The translations under genes were made by a program, and so were the position numbers. From Nematostella vectensis (lineage: Eukaryota; Cnidaria; Anthozoa; Actiniaria; Edwardsiidae), in NCBI RefSeq assembly GCF_932526225.1, contig NC_064037.1, forward strand, positions 9,468,203 to 9,532,202: a stretch of DNA of 64,000 nucleotides, given 5' to 3'. The stretch's first letter is position 1. Each line of letters opens with the position of its first letter. The notes under the pieces are model-generated. The model did not search any database and had not been told where the DNA came from. It was given only the letters and a program-made list of their open reading frames with translations. Positions 1 through 11,202 of this stretch are shown piece by piece.

Positions 1-341
1 ACATGCAGGCATTTTGTGTGTTTTGATTAGAAAAAAAGCACAAGAAACAAGGGGAAGTGACAGGAAAGAAGCCCCTTGATTTTGTACCAAATGAAAGATG
101 GCGACTACGACCGCTCTGGGCTATAGAACCCAGTTGAAGGTGTGGTCTCCATCAGAAAGTTACTAAGAGCTGTAGCAGTTGGTCAGGGCAGAGGCTGTAT
201 CCCCAATAATTTTGAAAACCTGTAATTTACATCTGCCAAGCAGAGTTTTTTTCAAGAGTTCAGAGTTTTTTTCACACAATGGGGATTCCCTTCCAGTCTT
301 CATGATACAACACTGTTTAAATCACCTTATTTGTCTTATAG
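1..341 (+). other. NME7 intron, no exon seen
   Basis: This stretch precedes the acceptor of the penultimate NME7 exon. Its short open frames do not resemble NME7 and I see no other coding signal. Confidence 0.6.
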
Positions 342-1031
342 AGCATGGTGGAGGAATTATGCAGTGGCCCTTGCCTGGCCGTAGAAGTCAGAGGCCAAGA
401 TGTCACAAAGACCTTCAGGGACTTTGTAGGTCCAGCAGACCCTGAAATAGCAAGACACTTGAGACCCAAGTCTCTGAGGGCCAAATTTGGCAAAGACAAG
501 ATCAAGAATGCTGTTCACTGTACGGATTTGCCTGAAGACGGCCTGTTAGAGGTATGTATCTTCTCGTTTCAGAGCCTCGAATGTCTCTCTATCTGGCTTG
601 CCACTTAATAGAGACGTTTGAGGCTAAGTTACCAGAGTAAGGTATGTGACATGTTGCAAATGGCTGTTTGCGAAATTCCTGTTTTATTGTTAAGCACTAA
701 AAGTCATTGAAAGAGGGAGACTTTTTATTTATAATAAGAGAGCATTTTATAAGCTGTATTAAATTACAAAAAAAAATGAGGTAACAGGAATAATATATAT
801 TTTGGTTGTGGGCTGAGGGCCCAGGAAGGTTGTTAGACATTGTACGCATTTTACCTTTCACTTTGAGGAGTCTCTTTGAATCAAAATAAGACTTTCCTCC
901 ATTTCACTTGTAAGCATAGTACCTTTCCCTTTGAGAAGTCTCAGTCTAGGTCCTATACTTACCACTGGTGTTTTATATTTGTCACACCACAGGTTGAATA
1001 CTTCTTCAAGATACTGGATGCCCTGAAGTAA
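342..1031 (+). CDS. NME7: NME7, C-terminal two exons (partial gene)
   Basis: These are the last 82 residues of nucleoside diphosphate kinase 7, a gamma-tubulin-ring-associated and ciliary protein with two NDK domains. Exons are 342-551 and 993-1031 (stop TAA 1029-1031), with an acceptor at 340-341, donor GT at 552 and acceptor AG at 991-992; the junction is in phase 0. The sequence reads through the family hallmarks GPADPEIARHLRP, NAVHCTDLPEDG and a YFFKILD end, which is the C-terminal edge of the second NDK domain as known for NME7. The frame has no start codon of its own: the ATG at 345 is an internal Met. Earlier exons lie left of the window. A poly(A) signal AATAAA at 1134-1139 fits the gene end. 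It meets LONRF tail-to-tail. Confidence 0.93.
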
Positions 1032-1133
1032 CGAGTGGCCAGTTCAGTCATCAGTAACTAGTCTTATCATCTTTTGTACAGTGTAAATAGTCCCTTGATG
1101 AACCCACGCGTTTCTAGCCGGCTGACATCTAAC

Positions 1134-1139
1134 AATAAA
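1134..1139 (+). terminator. NME7 poly(A) signal
   Basis: Canonical AATAAA lies about 105 bases after the NME7 stop codon, on the coding strand. It is the first such hexamer downstream. Confidence 0.6.
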
Positions 1140-2696
1140 TATGGTTAACATTAATTAAATTGTATTATTTTTTGGTAAAAATTTCCAATTCCTATGCCTT
1201 ATTCAGAGATAAATACTTCAAAATACAGGAAAATTATTGTTTTGGATTAACATTCACCAATATAAGATCATTAAGTGTATCAACTTTTTGAATTGCCTCA
1301 TTCTAAGTACCAGATGATCGCTGTGTAGGCTCTATATCTAGCTACCGCTTGGCAGGGGACAAATTGCAGGCTCACAGAATCGTAGGAGCTGGAAATGGAT
1401 CCCATGGCTTCCCTAAAACCAGATTATTTGGCAGTCGTAGGAAGTTCCTACTCCCCTCCCAGAACATTCCATATCGATTGTTGGAAAAGAAATGATCAAC
1501 ACAAAAAGCACTAGGATGTTAGCGCAAGCGCAAATGGAAGCACAACACAAGTGTGAATTAGTGAAACACAAGCACAAGAAAATCATGCAGTTGCTTTCTC
1601 TTGCCCTACTGCTTGCGCTTATGTTCTAGTGAGAATCGGAAAACTGTGCGTTCCGCTTGAGCTTATGTCCAATACAAGTGAGAACCAACCTTAAGAATTA
1701 GAGACAGGAGAAAAGATAACCTCATTTTTTAAAACTAATAAATAAATTTTATTCACTCTTTACCATATTACTTGGTGTTTGGTGAATTAGTGCACTAAGT
1801 GCAATTACAACAATTTCACATTTTTTTCAAGCCTAAATTACTAAGTATTCTTCCTTGCAGCCGTTCTTGGTGGATACACAAGGCTTCGATTTTTTAATTT
1901 TTTAAATAATTGTGGCATACCATTGATTTGATATTAAGATAATCAAAAAGCCAGCTTCTAGAAATCATCATAATAAATATTACAAATTTACTGATTGGGT
2001 TGTAAATTAAAAAAAGTTATAAAATAAAATTTGACTGTTTTCAGTGAAGTGCAACCCTTGCACTTACCCCTAGCTTTGAACCTGAACTTCTGTCTAGAAC
2101 TCAGTAGAAAAACTGCAACCAGAGTAGGCCCGTAACCAGGGAGGGTTCGAAAGAAAGCCCTCACTCGACTGGAAGGTCTGTTCTAATTAAGGAGAATTAA
2201 CCACCACTACAAGCTGGGAAGAGCTACCTAAGAGAAAATTGTCCGCTATATGGGTAAACGAACCCAAAGAACCCCCACCCCCCCCCCCCCTGCTCAAAAT
2301 CCTGGTTACGGGCCTGCAGAGGGTTGACCAAAAAGAGGAATGAATTAAGGCTTTCTAAGCACTAATATTGTAGGCCAATACATTACATATATAGGTTAGA
2401 ACAAACAGTAGTTCCACATACAAACTTGTACAAACAGTAGTTCCACATAGGGTTTGGCTAATCTTTTATAAGAAATTATCGGTTATAGTGGCTGAGGGGG
2501 GTTGTCGCACCACATGCTTCCACCCCTAGCTACGTGCCTGCACTAGGTCAAGTTGGAATGAAAATTGCTCAATCCTCTTGCCCACTCACCAATCAGTTAC
2601 TTTTTTCTTTAATAGAAAATTAAAGTCACTTGTAATTTTCCACAATAAATGGTCACCTATTTAAACATCATTTGGAATAAAATTATAACAATGGTC
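1140..2696. other. Intergenic, NME7 to LONRF (tail-to-tail)
   Basis: AT-rich DNA between two 3' ends. It holds one copy of a dispersed inverted-repeat element (2126-2316) and the LONRF 3' UTR at its right edge. I see no gene. Confidence 0.6.
2126..2316. mobile_element. MITE family A, copy 1
   Basis: Ends are inverted copies of AGGCCCGTAACCAGG and CCTGGTTACGGGCCT. The interior carries a run of C and a segment (accgctatatgggtaaacgaa-like) that recurs in the copies near 14.1 and 25.7 kb. No coding capacity, so non-autonomous. Superfamily unknown to me. Confidence 0.7.
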
Positions 2697-5600
2697 TTAT
2701 GTTGATACTTTTGGTGGATTTGCCCGCTTTTGCATTTGTATCATGAGCATCAGAAATCTTTGAATGCTGCGTAGTCTCTCAATGGTGGATTTCATCGCTA
2801 AGATGATCAGCTTGGGTTTGTCCTGTAGTGGCAATGCAGCCAACGACCACCACACCCACTCTGGACCATCCTGTTGCACATGCATATTCGGGTCACAATT
2901 TGGCATGGGTCCGATTGCATCTGTAATGCACTTCTGCTGCTCCTCATTCAGACTATTGAACCAGAGTTGCAGCATTGCAAAACCAGTCAGGGTTGCTTTC
3001 TGGATTTCTGCTTTCTCTTCGACATCTTCCTCTACATCATCTTTGACCCACTTGACTTTAGCGACATAGTACCCATCTTTCATGTTGTATGATTGCACAC
3101 TAAACCTCCTTGTCCCTATAGTATTGATGATGGACCGACCATCCTGTAGATATTGGACATCCTTTATTTTGAGCATGGTTCCAAAGGTTGCAAATGGCTT
3201 GGATGGGTCATCACCAGCAGTACACATGCCAAATCGCCTGGAACCTGACTCAACACACCGACGAATCATCAGACGATACCTTGGTTCAAAGATGTGTAAT
3301 GGGCATTGGACTGTGGGAAATGCCAGAGTACAGATGAAGATAGGAATAGTGCCACTCCCATCAATGCCCCTGGAATAGAAAAAAATAATTTGTCAGAGTA
3401 ATGTTAACAGCAAGTCATGTGTGTTGCCATGGCTACAAAGAGAAAGTTAGCCAATAAGGATGCGAGAATTACACAAAAACCATCAAAATACATAAGTTGC
3501 AGGATTCTGTCATGTTTTAATGTACACTGAAGGACCTGAAGCATTCCTTTCCCTTCCCTTTCACTTCTGTGAAACGTGAAACAAAGTAATTGGCAGGCCC
3601 ATAGCCAGGATTTTGAGGGGGGGGGGGGGGTTGGAACACACCACTCCCCCCCCCCACAACGGCCGAAGGTCCACTTTATGTTCCCAATGGATATACTATT
3701 TGTAGACAAAACTATAAAGCATAAGCTAGATCACTCTGGTACGTAGCCAAATCCGACAATAAATGCCCCGTGGAGATACTGCAAAGGCATAAAAAAAAAT
3801 TTGTTTGTGTTCTTTCGGGGATGGTCAGATTTTTATCAGAGAACCTATTCCCCCCCCCCCCCCCCCCCCCCGGAAAAACAAGGTCCAAAAATCCTGGGGA
3901 CGGGCCTGATAAGATAGCATGTTCCTAGGCATCCTTATTGGCTTACTTCCTAAAACTGGCAAGCTGTCCATGGTAGCATGTGTTGCACTGTAAAAACCTC
4001 CTTATAAAATAATCACAGTTTTTAGCAGCAATCTTTAGAAATGCTGTATATCTCAGGGTGGTAAAGGGGGGGGGGGGGGTAAGGATCACGTTTCACGAAC
4101 CCCAAAAATGGCTTTTTCACGTTTCACGGATCGAAAAATGGCCTTTTCACATTTCACATTTTCAAAAACCGTAATATCGCGTCCAAAACTTGCGAATAAT
4201 GTAATATCACTTCCAAAAATCGCCAATACCGCATCCAAAATCCGAAAATATTTGTATTTACTGCATACGACAATATATATATCTTTTTTGGAAAGGTCAC
4301 ATGATTCTCCGTTCAAAACACAACAAATCTTGGTTCACGTAGACTTGAAACTTTTAAATCACGTTTCACAGGAAGAGTTAAATCACTTTTCACGGACGTC
4401 GAAATGGACGATTTCACGTTTCTCGACAGTCGAAAATGGCCAAATCTCGTTTCACGGAAAAACCCATTACCACCTTGATATCTGGGGTCGGCCGTGATTT
4501 ACAGTGATTTGAATTCCGTCGCCCATCCTCCCTACGCCAAACCACTGTAAAGCCAAGGTTTTGGTCCTTGCGTGAGAGTTGCCGAAACATATTTTGGGGA
4601 TAGTTCATTCGAATTGATGAATATTCAAAACTCGCAAGCAGGTTTACTGAACAATATTTCTCTGTTCAACGGATAAATGCCCGATGAAAAGCCCCATTTG
4701 GAAGCCACCAAACATCGTTTCCTTCTCCTCCCTCCCATCGTTCCCTTCTCCTTTTTTACAATTCCAATTTTCGTAGGCAACGAAAAAAGGCCGGCCACTT
4801 AAGCTATGTCTAAAATGAGTTTGCTACTATAATCATGTGACATAGCGCCGTTTCCGAAATGTTCCGGATTTCCTATCTCCCAAGGGCATGCGACTTTCTT
4901 TCACACGCTAAAAAAACTCATCCTCTCTAAAAGAGACCATAGAGACCTGTAAAATAAAGGGAAGAATCTGAAAAGGCGACAAATGTTTCGCTTATCTGCG
5001 TTATTCATGCTACTACCGTTTTCTGGAAAGTTCTTTTCAAAAGACGACACGGAATAAATGCAGGAGCTGTTGCCACGAAATCGTTAACGAAATATCACTA
5101 AGTACTAGTAAACCAAATCTCAGGGTGAGTTAACATTTTTGCTTTACGCCTCGTAATTTATCGGTATTGAAATTACTTAGTATTAGCAGATTAGTAAACC
5201 AAATCTCGGGGCGAATTGTCGTTTCACAGGCGCCTCAAGTTCAGTGGTCTTCTCGTGTGGTGCGCTTCAAAACTAAAGTTTATATAGACATAGCAGCGTA
5301 TTAAAAAAAATAAATAACAGAATTGGTAGTTGATTGTGCCGTTTTCTACACCATTTGCGCCGTTTTGGTGGCTCAAGGGAGGGTCCGCCCAAGCCTCGGG
5401 GCGAGTTTTTAGATTGCTTTCTCGCCCTGAAATTTTGTCTACTCAAATTTTAAGAGAATACCACTAAACTTTTTACTAGTAATTTAGCTAGTATCTGAAT
5501 TCCCTATACACGAATATATCTAGCTTCGAGGTTTAGCTTCGACAGTTTTGCGATGAAATAGAATAGGATAGTGTGATTTTTTTCTGAGGAAATGATAGTA

Positions 5601-7478
5601 AGGTCCTCAGATTAGATTCGGTTTTGTTATGTAAGCAATAAATGTGACCAAAAAAACGTGAACATATCAACAGCCTTTATTACCGGTCCCAGTAAGTGTT
5701 TTTTTATAATCGAAAAGTTATACTGTCTTCACTTTAGGGCCTAAAAGTAGTTTAGAAACGCGATACAGAAGGGACACGCTTCAAATTATAATTAGTTCCG
5801 TAGTGCTTAAGTATTACATAACAAAAAACTTGTTATATAACAGACTCGAAACGACGAAAATAGCTATATTAATTACAGTCTTTAATATAAACTCTATACC
5901 CTCGCTGGACCCAAACTATTACTATTATATTTTAGACGCTTCGACAGATGTGACACTCAAATGGTTTCTGAATCTAAAATTGGGCTCCTAAAATTATAAA
6001 CAAATACATTAAACTCACCTCCTCAGTTCTTCCATTTCCGCGGCGTAAAGGTTCTTTCGCTTTTCGTATTGCACGGGGAAGAAATCCTTTATCATTCCGT
6101 CTAGTACAGAAGTGACTGCCTGCCTTCTCTCGGCTAGAATCTTCGTCAATGGTGCCCTACAACATGGACATTCTACTCGATGATCCAAACTACGATACAA
6201 GCAATCGCGACAGAAACTATGCCCACACGAGCTTGTTACTGGCTCGAGCAAAAGATTAAAACACAATTTGCACTCAAAGTCGTCCAACTGTTCTGTGTTG
6301 CTAGCAGGAGAACGGATATCCCCGTTCTCAAGGTTTTCAGAAAATAAATCATTGCAGTCTTTTGTTGCTCCATTGTCTACTTTCGGAGATTGAGTGCCAT
6401 TCAGTTCACTCATTTCTTGTTCAGGTGAACTAGGACTTAGGCAAGATTTCTCACTAGAATAGGATTCCCTAGTGAAATCCACGGCCATTTCTTCATACTC
6501 GTTTACAGGGGATTCAAATTTAACCGAGCTTAGTGGTCGTTTAGTTTCTTGACTCGCTGCTATGTTACCATCGGTCCCAGATTTGTTTAAATTCGAAGGG
6601 GAAGTACATACATCCCCCGTTCCCGTAATAAGTGCAACGTCAATTTTAAATAGTCGATGAATCGCCTCCTCCAATTCACTAAGAAGTATTTTATTCTCTG
6701 GCTCAAGGGCACAGCACCGAAGCAGAAGAATAATCACCTGCTCCGTATCCTCAGTGAGTCTCGAAAGCACCCTTGCCTTTCTGTGAAGAACGCGTAAAAG
6801 GTCGGGACGCGCTGCACTCGCTATTTCTATATCCCTCAGAGCAATCTCCGGATAGCCTAGCTTTAAAAAACAGTCCGACCTCCAGCATCGAGAATTCAGA
6901 TCCTGTGGAAAATTTCGTAAAATTTCGGATAATTCCGCTATTCCTTCCTCGTATCTTTGTTCCAAAACAAGTTTCCATGCGCGAGATTTTAGAGAACCCA
7001 GTTCAGAACAACTTGGAAACCACTTGGAGATTATATTACATAACAGGATATTAACAGAGTTACTTTCCTCGGTTATTTTGAATCCACATTTCTTACAGTT
7101 TTTTCCCGTAAATTCATCCTTAATGCAAGCCAGGCAGTATGTATGTCCACAGAGTATTGTTACAGGGTCGACGTAAAAGTCTCCACACAAACCACACTCG
7201 AAAAATCGGGATCTTTCAACATTCGCGTTTCCATCGTTAGAACAGCAACGAACAGCCATTTTGTCATTATGACAAGTCTCACTCTGGACTCTTAATAGAT
7301 CGGATACGAGGCGACCTAGTAGCGCTTTGTCTGATACACCATGACTAAAAATCTCGGAGTAAACTTTGATAGCGCTGAAAACATTGCCATCCTTCAAAAG
7401 CTCTTCGCCTCGTGAAAGCAGCGCTCTCTGGTGGCTAGATAGCCCAAAGTGCTCGTTCGCCCGAATGCTAGGCCACAT
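2697..7478 (-). CDS. LONRF: LONRF-type RING/TPR/LON-domain protein
   Basis: Complete two-exon gene: exon 1 is 7478-6019 and exon 2 is 3369-2697 (stop TAA 2697-2699). Exon 1 ends in AG and exon 2 begins with G, restoring an Arg codon; the total is 2133 nt, 710 aa, close to the 750-770 aa of vertebrate LONRF1-3. Residues about 95-131 form a first RING (C-x2-C, CGHTYC, C-x2-C). TPR-like helices follow (about 150-270), then a second RING (about 403-442, CGHSFC and CPCC). Exon 2 encodes the LON substrate-binding domain with LAFPTVQCPLHIFEPRYRL and FGMC. LONRF proteins are taken to be E3 ubiquitin ligases for misfolded or oxidised proteins; no protease domain is present. The intron (3370-6018) holds two MITEs. 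I cannot say which vertebrate paralogue is closest. Confidence 0.93.
3593..3908. mobile_element. MITE family A, copy 2
   Basis: Begins GCAGGCCCATAGCCAGGATT and ends with its imperfect inverse (AATCCTGGGGACGGGCCTG). It holds G- and C-homopolymer runs, including 22 C at 3850-3871. It lies inside the LONRF intron. Confidence 0.65.
4047..4483. mobile_element. MITE family B with internal CGTTTCACGG motif repeats
   Basis: The left end ATATCTCAGGGTGGTAA and the right end TTACCACCTTGATAT are inverted repeats, about 437 bp apart. The interior contains many dispersed ACGTTTCACGG / CGAAAATGG motifs in both halves, resembling an eroded internal satellite. No transposase frame. Confidence 0.6.
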
Positions 7479-7485
7479 GGCTCAT
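7468..7485 (-). promoter_or_regulatory. Mini upstream ORF overlapping LONRF start
   Basis: An ATG 7 bases before the LONRF ATG opens a five-codon frame (M S H V A stop) that ends 9 bases inside the LONRF coding region. If it lies in the 5' UTR it could lower initiation or favour leaky scanning. Its effect is inference. Confidence 0.4.
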
Positions 7486-7896
7486 TTAGTCAGGCTGACT
7501 CCGTCCATTACACAACAAGTCGCTGAAGCGCGAGTAGTAAAGTAGTCGTTATGTAATCCCATTATTTCCTTTCCTTGACGGAACCCCTGCGAAGCTATTC
7601 ACGTGCCCAAAAGCAATTACATAACAAGAAAACGTGACTTAGAAATCTATGTCACGCATACTCACACGCGAGTCTAGAATTGTTTGAGAGATCTTGCTTT
7701 TTATTTTCGTTACACAAAAGCTAGTCGGCGGGACACATGTTAGGCCTAGATTAAACGGCGTGCTCGAGTCGCACCGCTCTGTTTAGATTATAGAGGTTAA
7801 AAAATAACCGTCCCGCGGGTATTGATATGCAGTAGTGTAATATAAGAAAGTCATAGGGCGGGCGGAGCAATTTTACAAAGACCTGTCACAATTGTC
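7479..7896. promoter_or_regulatory. LONRF 5' flank
   Basis: Probable LONRF promoter region on the minus strand. A CACGTG E-box lies at about 7600. No clear TATA box. The LINE begins at its right edge, so native upstream sequence may be interrupted. Confidence 0.35.
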
Positions 7897-10320
7897 ATGC
7901 AAAGTAAATTCTCACCTAATTTCTGCCGTTTCTGTTGTGGTACTAGGTATTTAAACCAAGAAATAAATTTGGGTCAGTACGCAGCTCTTAAAGATAATCC
8001 ACAATATGGAGTAGCAGTAAACAAGACAATGATCGATCTTGTAGATGATCACAACCTTTCCCAACTTGTAACTTTTCCAACAAGACAAGAATCAGTGCTT
8101 GATTTGGTATTAACAAGCCATCCAGATCTTGTACATAGCCTGTCAAGTGTTCAGGGTATCAGTGATCACTCAGCTGTGTCGTTTGCCTTAAATTTATCCG
8201 TAAAAGTCAACAAAAAGAAGCCACGTATAGTCTATAAGTTTGCTAAGGCTAATTTTACCGATATACGCAAGGATGCAACAATCCTTAGTAATGATTTCTT
8301 CGAAAGACATCCAGAGAATATAAATGTTGAAAGTAACTGGCAATTTTTCAAGTCAGGCTTAATGAACATTCTAAGTAGAAGTGTACCAACCAAGAAGTGT
8401 GGGTCATGGAATAACTCTCCCTGGATGACGAGAGATCTAAAGACATCCCTGAGGAAGAAGAAAAGATTATATAATAACTATAAGAAATCAGGGAAAGCTT
8501 GTGATAAAGAGAAATATCGCAAATTCCAAAAACTGTTTAAAATTAAAATGAAGAAGGCCCAGGACGAGTATATAGCAGACACCCTCAATTCTGACTTGAA
8601 AGAGAAACCAAAGAAATTCTGGTCGTATATTAAATCGAAAAGACAAGATCAAGTTGGAGTTCCTCCATTGAAGGAACATGGTATAGTAAAGACGGACAGT
8701 ATGAGCAAGGCAGAAATCCTAAGTAACCAGTTCCAACAGGTATTTACTCAAGAGGATGTAGCGTCTATACCAAGCAAAGGACACGGTGAAATCCCGATGA
8801 TGGGTTCAATATCATTTAATAGAGATGGCGTGGAAAAGCTACTTAAGACCTTAAATAGCAAAAAAGCAAGCGGTCCTGATAAGATACCAACTACATTACT
8901 CAAGGAAACTGCATCAGAAATAGCAGATGTCGTGACATTCCTTTTTAATCAATCATATAGTTCTGGCCAATTACCTGAAGACTGGACTAAGGCACAAGTG
9001 GTTCCAATATTCAAGAAAGGAGTGAAGCACGACCCATGTAATTATAGACCGGTGTCTTTAGCTACAGTATTATGCAAACTTATGGAACATGTCATCTACA
9101 AGAACATAATGGAGCATCTTGAGAATAATAATATCCTATTTGCAAATCAACACGGGTTTCGCAAAAACCATTCATGCGAAACCCAGCTTCTATTAACAGT
9201 TGAAGACCTGGCACGAAATACGGATAACGGTGGTCAAATAGACATGCTGATACTTGACTTCAGTAAGGCCTTTGACAAGGTCGCACATGGTCGCTTGATC
9301 AGTAAATTACTGTATTATGGTATTCAAGGTAGAACACTTGCATGGATTAAGTCATGGCTCACCAATAGAACACAAAGAGTCGTAGTGGACGGTGTTTCAT
9401 CAAAACCAGTAGACGTAACATCAGTAGTGCCGCAAGGCACTGTACTTGGTCCATTGATGTTCCTCCTGTTTATTAATGACATGCAGGAGAACTTGGAATG
9501 CACTTTAAGGCTATTTGCTGATGATGCCCTGCTGTACCACCAAATTACACATGACGATGATACCCTAGTCTTGCAGAGGGACTTGGACAGAGTGGGGCTA
9601 TGGGCCGAAAGATGGCAAATGGTTTTTAACCCTACCAAATGTTACAAAATGTCAGTCTACAGAAATAAATCACCAGTACTGAAAGATTATACTTTATATA
9701 ATCAGAAACTCTCAGGTGTTAAACAGCATCCCTACCTGGGCGTTTTGCTGTCTGATGATTTACGGTGGAATTTTCAAGTAAACAAGATCGTAAACAAGGC
9801 TAACTCAACACTTGGATTCATAAAAAGGAACTTGTATTCATGTTCTGAGGACACCAAGCGTGTAGCCTATGTTACACTTGTAAGGTCACATCTAGAATAT
9901 GCAGCTGCTGTATGGGACCCTTATAGACAGGATCAAGTGGACAAGATTGAAGCAGTCCAGCGACGTGCGGTGAGATTCATAAAGCGGGATTACGACTGGA
10001 ACTCTAGTGTTACAATAATGAGACAATCCCTTTCTTTGGATCTGCTGAGTGAGAGGAGAAAGGCTCACCGTGTAAAAATGTTTTATTTATCAGTAAATAA
10101 TGGCATTGCATTGCCGATACCTAATTATTATCAACGTTCAATGCGTCATACTCGAAGTTATTCAAGTAATACATTTATACAGCCTAAGGCACGTCACGAT
10201 TATTATTTATATAGTTTCTTTCCCAGAACAATCAAAGATTGGAACAATTTATCAATTGAACTTAGAGAAGAAAATAGTTATTCATCTTTTTGTAATAACG
10301 TAAACAAGTTCATCGCCTAA
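7897..10320 (+). CDS. Non-LTR retrotransposon ORF2 (endonuclease remnant + reverse transcriptase)
   Basis: An uninterrupted 807-codon frame. Residues about 25-110 are the C-terminal part of an apurinic-like endonuclease, with the catalytic SDH motif at 89-91. The reverse transcriptase follows: NYRPVSL near residue 382, HGFRKNHSC near 422, PQGTVLGPLMF, and the catalytic FADD at 540-543. A C-terminal region with WAERWQM and YLGVLL is typical of CR1/L2/Jockey-like LINEs. Similarity starts only around base 7955, so the first Met is not native: the N-terminal endonuclease and any ORF1 are missing. This is usual 5' truncation. Lack of stops or frameshifts suggests a fairly young insertion. Clade assignment within the CR1/Jockey group is uncertain. 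Confidence 0.9.
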   Translation: MQSKFSPNFCRFCCGTRYLNQEINLGQYAALKDNPQYGVAVNKTMIDLVDDHNLSQLVTFPTRQESVLDLVLTSHPDLVHSLSSVQGISDHSAVSFALNLSVKVNKKKPRIVYKFAKANFTDIRKDATILSNDFFERHPENINVESNWQFFKSGLMNILSRSVPTKKCGSWNNSPWMTRDLKTSLRKKKRLYNNYKKSGKACDKEKYRKFQKLFKIKMKKAQDEYIADTLNSDLKEKPKKFWSYIKSKRQDQVGVPPLKEHGIVKTDSMSKAEILSNQFQQVFTQEDVASIPSKGHGEIPMMGSISFNRDGVEKLLKTLNSKKASGPDKIPTTLLKETASEIADVVTFLFNQSYSSGQLPEDWTKAQVVPIFKKGVKHDPCNYRPVSLATVLCKLMEHVIYKNIMEHLENNNILFANQHGFRKNHSCETQLLLTVEDLARNTDNGGQIDMLILDFSKAFDKVAHGRLISKLLYYGIQGRTLAWIKSWLTNRTQRVVVDGVSSKPVDVTSVVPQGTVLGPLMFLLFINDMQENLECTLRLFADDALLYHQITHDDDTLVLQRDLDRVGLWAERWQMVFNPTKCYKMSVYRNKSPVLKDYTLYNQKLSGVKQHPYLGVLLSDDLRWNFQVNKIVNKANSTLGFIKRNLYSCSEDTKRVAYVTLVRSHLEYAAAVWDPYRQDQVDKIEAVQRRAVRFIKRDYDWNSSVTIMRQSLSLDLLSERRKAHRVKMFYLSVNNGIALPIPNYYQRSMRHTRSYSSNTFIQPKARHDYYLYSFFPRTIKDWNNLSIELREENSYSSFCNNVNKFIA

Positions 10321-10516
10321 TTTTTATTATCATGCTATTTTTATTGTTTAAGTATTATCTTATTTTATAATTTATTTTAATTTTTATTGTATATAGTAAG
10401 TCGACTGAATTTATGGATTACCTATTTATTATTAATTTATATTTAGATTTATATATATTTTGTCATCTTTTCTTGATACGAAAGTGTTGAAAAGTAATAA
10501 AGTAGAAGTAGAAGTC
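7897..10516 (+). mobile_element. 5'-truncated LINE (CR1/L2/Jockey-like)
   Basis: Element body comprising the RT frame, a 195-bp AT-rich 3' UTR and a short simple-repeat tail (AATAAAGTAGAAGTAGAAG) at about 10497-10515. The left border is approximate because of truncation, and I could not define target-site duplications by eye. Confidence 0.75.
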
Positions 10517-11202
10517 TTACAAGCTGCAATTTGATTGGGCAAATGAACAATATCCCCACCTCGACACAAAGAACGAGAAGAATAGAGACAAAAGAACTCC
10601 TTTGTAGAACAAAGATAATAGGAGACAAAGAAGTTGCGTACTTACTCATAAATTTACGTGGATATTCCGTACCCTCGGTACCAGAGCTTTCAAACTTCTC
10701 ACGCCCAGTATGGCTGAGCGTCACTGGACGAGAGAAGTCTTGAAGCCCTAGAACCCAGGGTAGGTCTGCCGAAGTTCAGCTCTAAAAAGCCTTCGTCAGA
10801 ACACGGTGGAATAGGAAGAGAATGGCTTTATTTCATGCCGTAACAGGTACAATACAGAAAAGGCTATATCTATACGCTAAACATATATTGACGGACATTA
10901 GAAACTTGATTGGGTGGGAGGTGGGGGGCGGGTGGTGGCGGATTTCTTTTCTTGGATGAGTTTCGGTAGGATGTTTTTTTCTTTGCTTTCCCCCATATAC
11001 GATATAGCGCGAGTTATATGAACTCTATAATTATGCACAAGTAAACCTCCAATGACAACTGTTGGTATTTTTGACGATTTATGTCTCAATAAACAAATAT
11101 AAAACAACATAATAATATTACAATACATAATATAATAAAGATGTAAAACTACAGAATAATAGTAGCGCGTGATGAGTCGAAGAAAACAAGCTTTTCGTAT
11201 CC
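10517..11202. other. Intergenic, LINE to HDAC 3' end
   Basis: Contains a palindromic MITE (10668-10764) and the HDAC 3' UTR. An AATAAA on the minus strand (TTTATT at 10827-10832) is a plausible HDAC poly(A) signal. A G-rich tract is at about 10915-10935. Confidence 0.5.
10668..10764. mobile_element. Palindromic MITE, family C
   Basis: About 31-bp imperfect inverted arms: left TACCCTCGGTACCAGAGC..., right ...GCCCTAGAACCCAGGGTA, with the rest of each arm matching (CTTTCAAACTTCTC against GAGAAGTCTTGAAG). The 30-35 bp centre contains CTGAGCGTCACTGGACG. It would fold into one hairpin. Confidence 0.7.

Larger units (their letters stand above)
3370..6018 (-). other. LONRF intron
   Basis: A 2.65-kb intron. 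It contains a family A MITE (3593-3908), a second MITE family (4047-4483) and two near-direct copies of an AGTAAACCAAATCTC motif at about 5107 and 5193. The remainder is AT-rich without coding signal. Confidence 0.7.

Noticed and set aside
4108-4497. 129-codon plus frame in the LONRF intron
   Set aside because: It is inside a MITE and reads repeated CGTTTCACGG motifs; no protein family.
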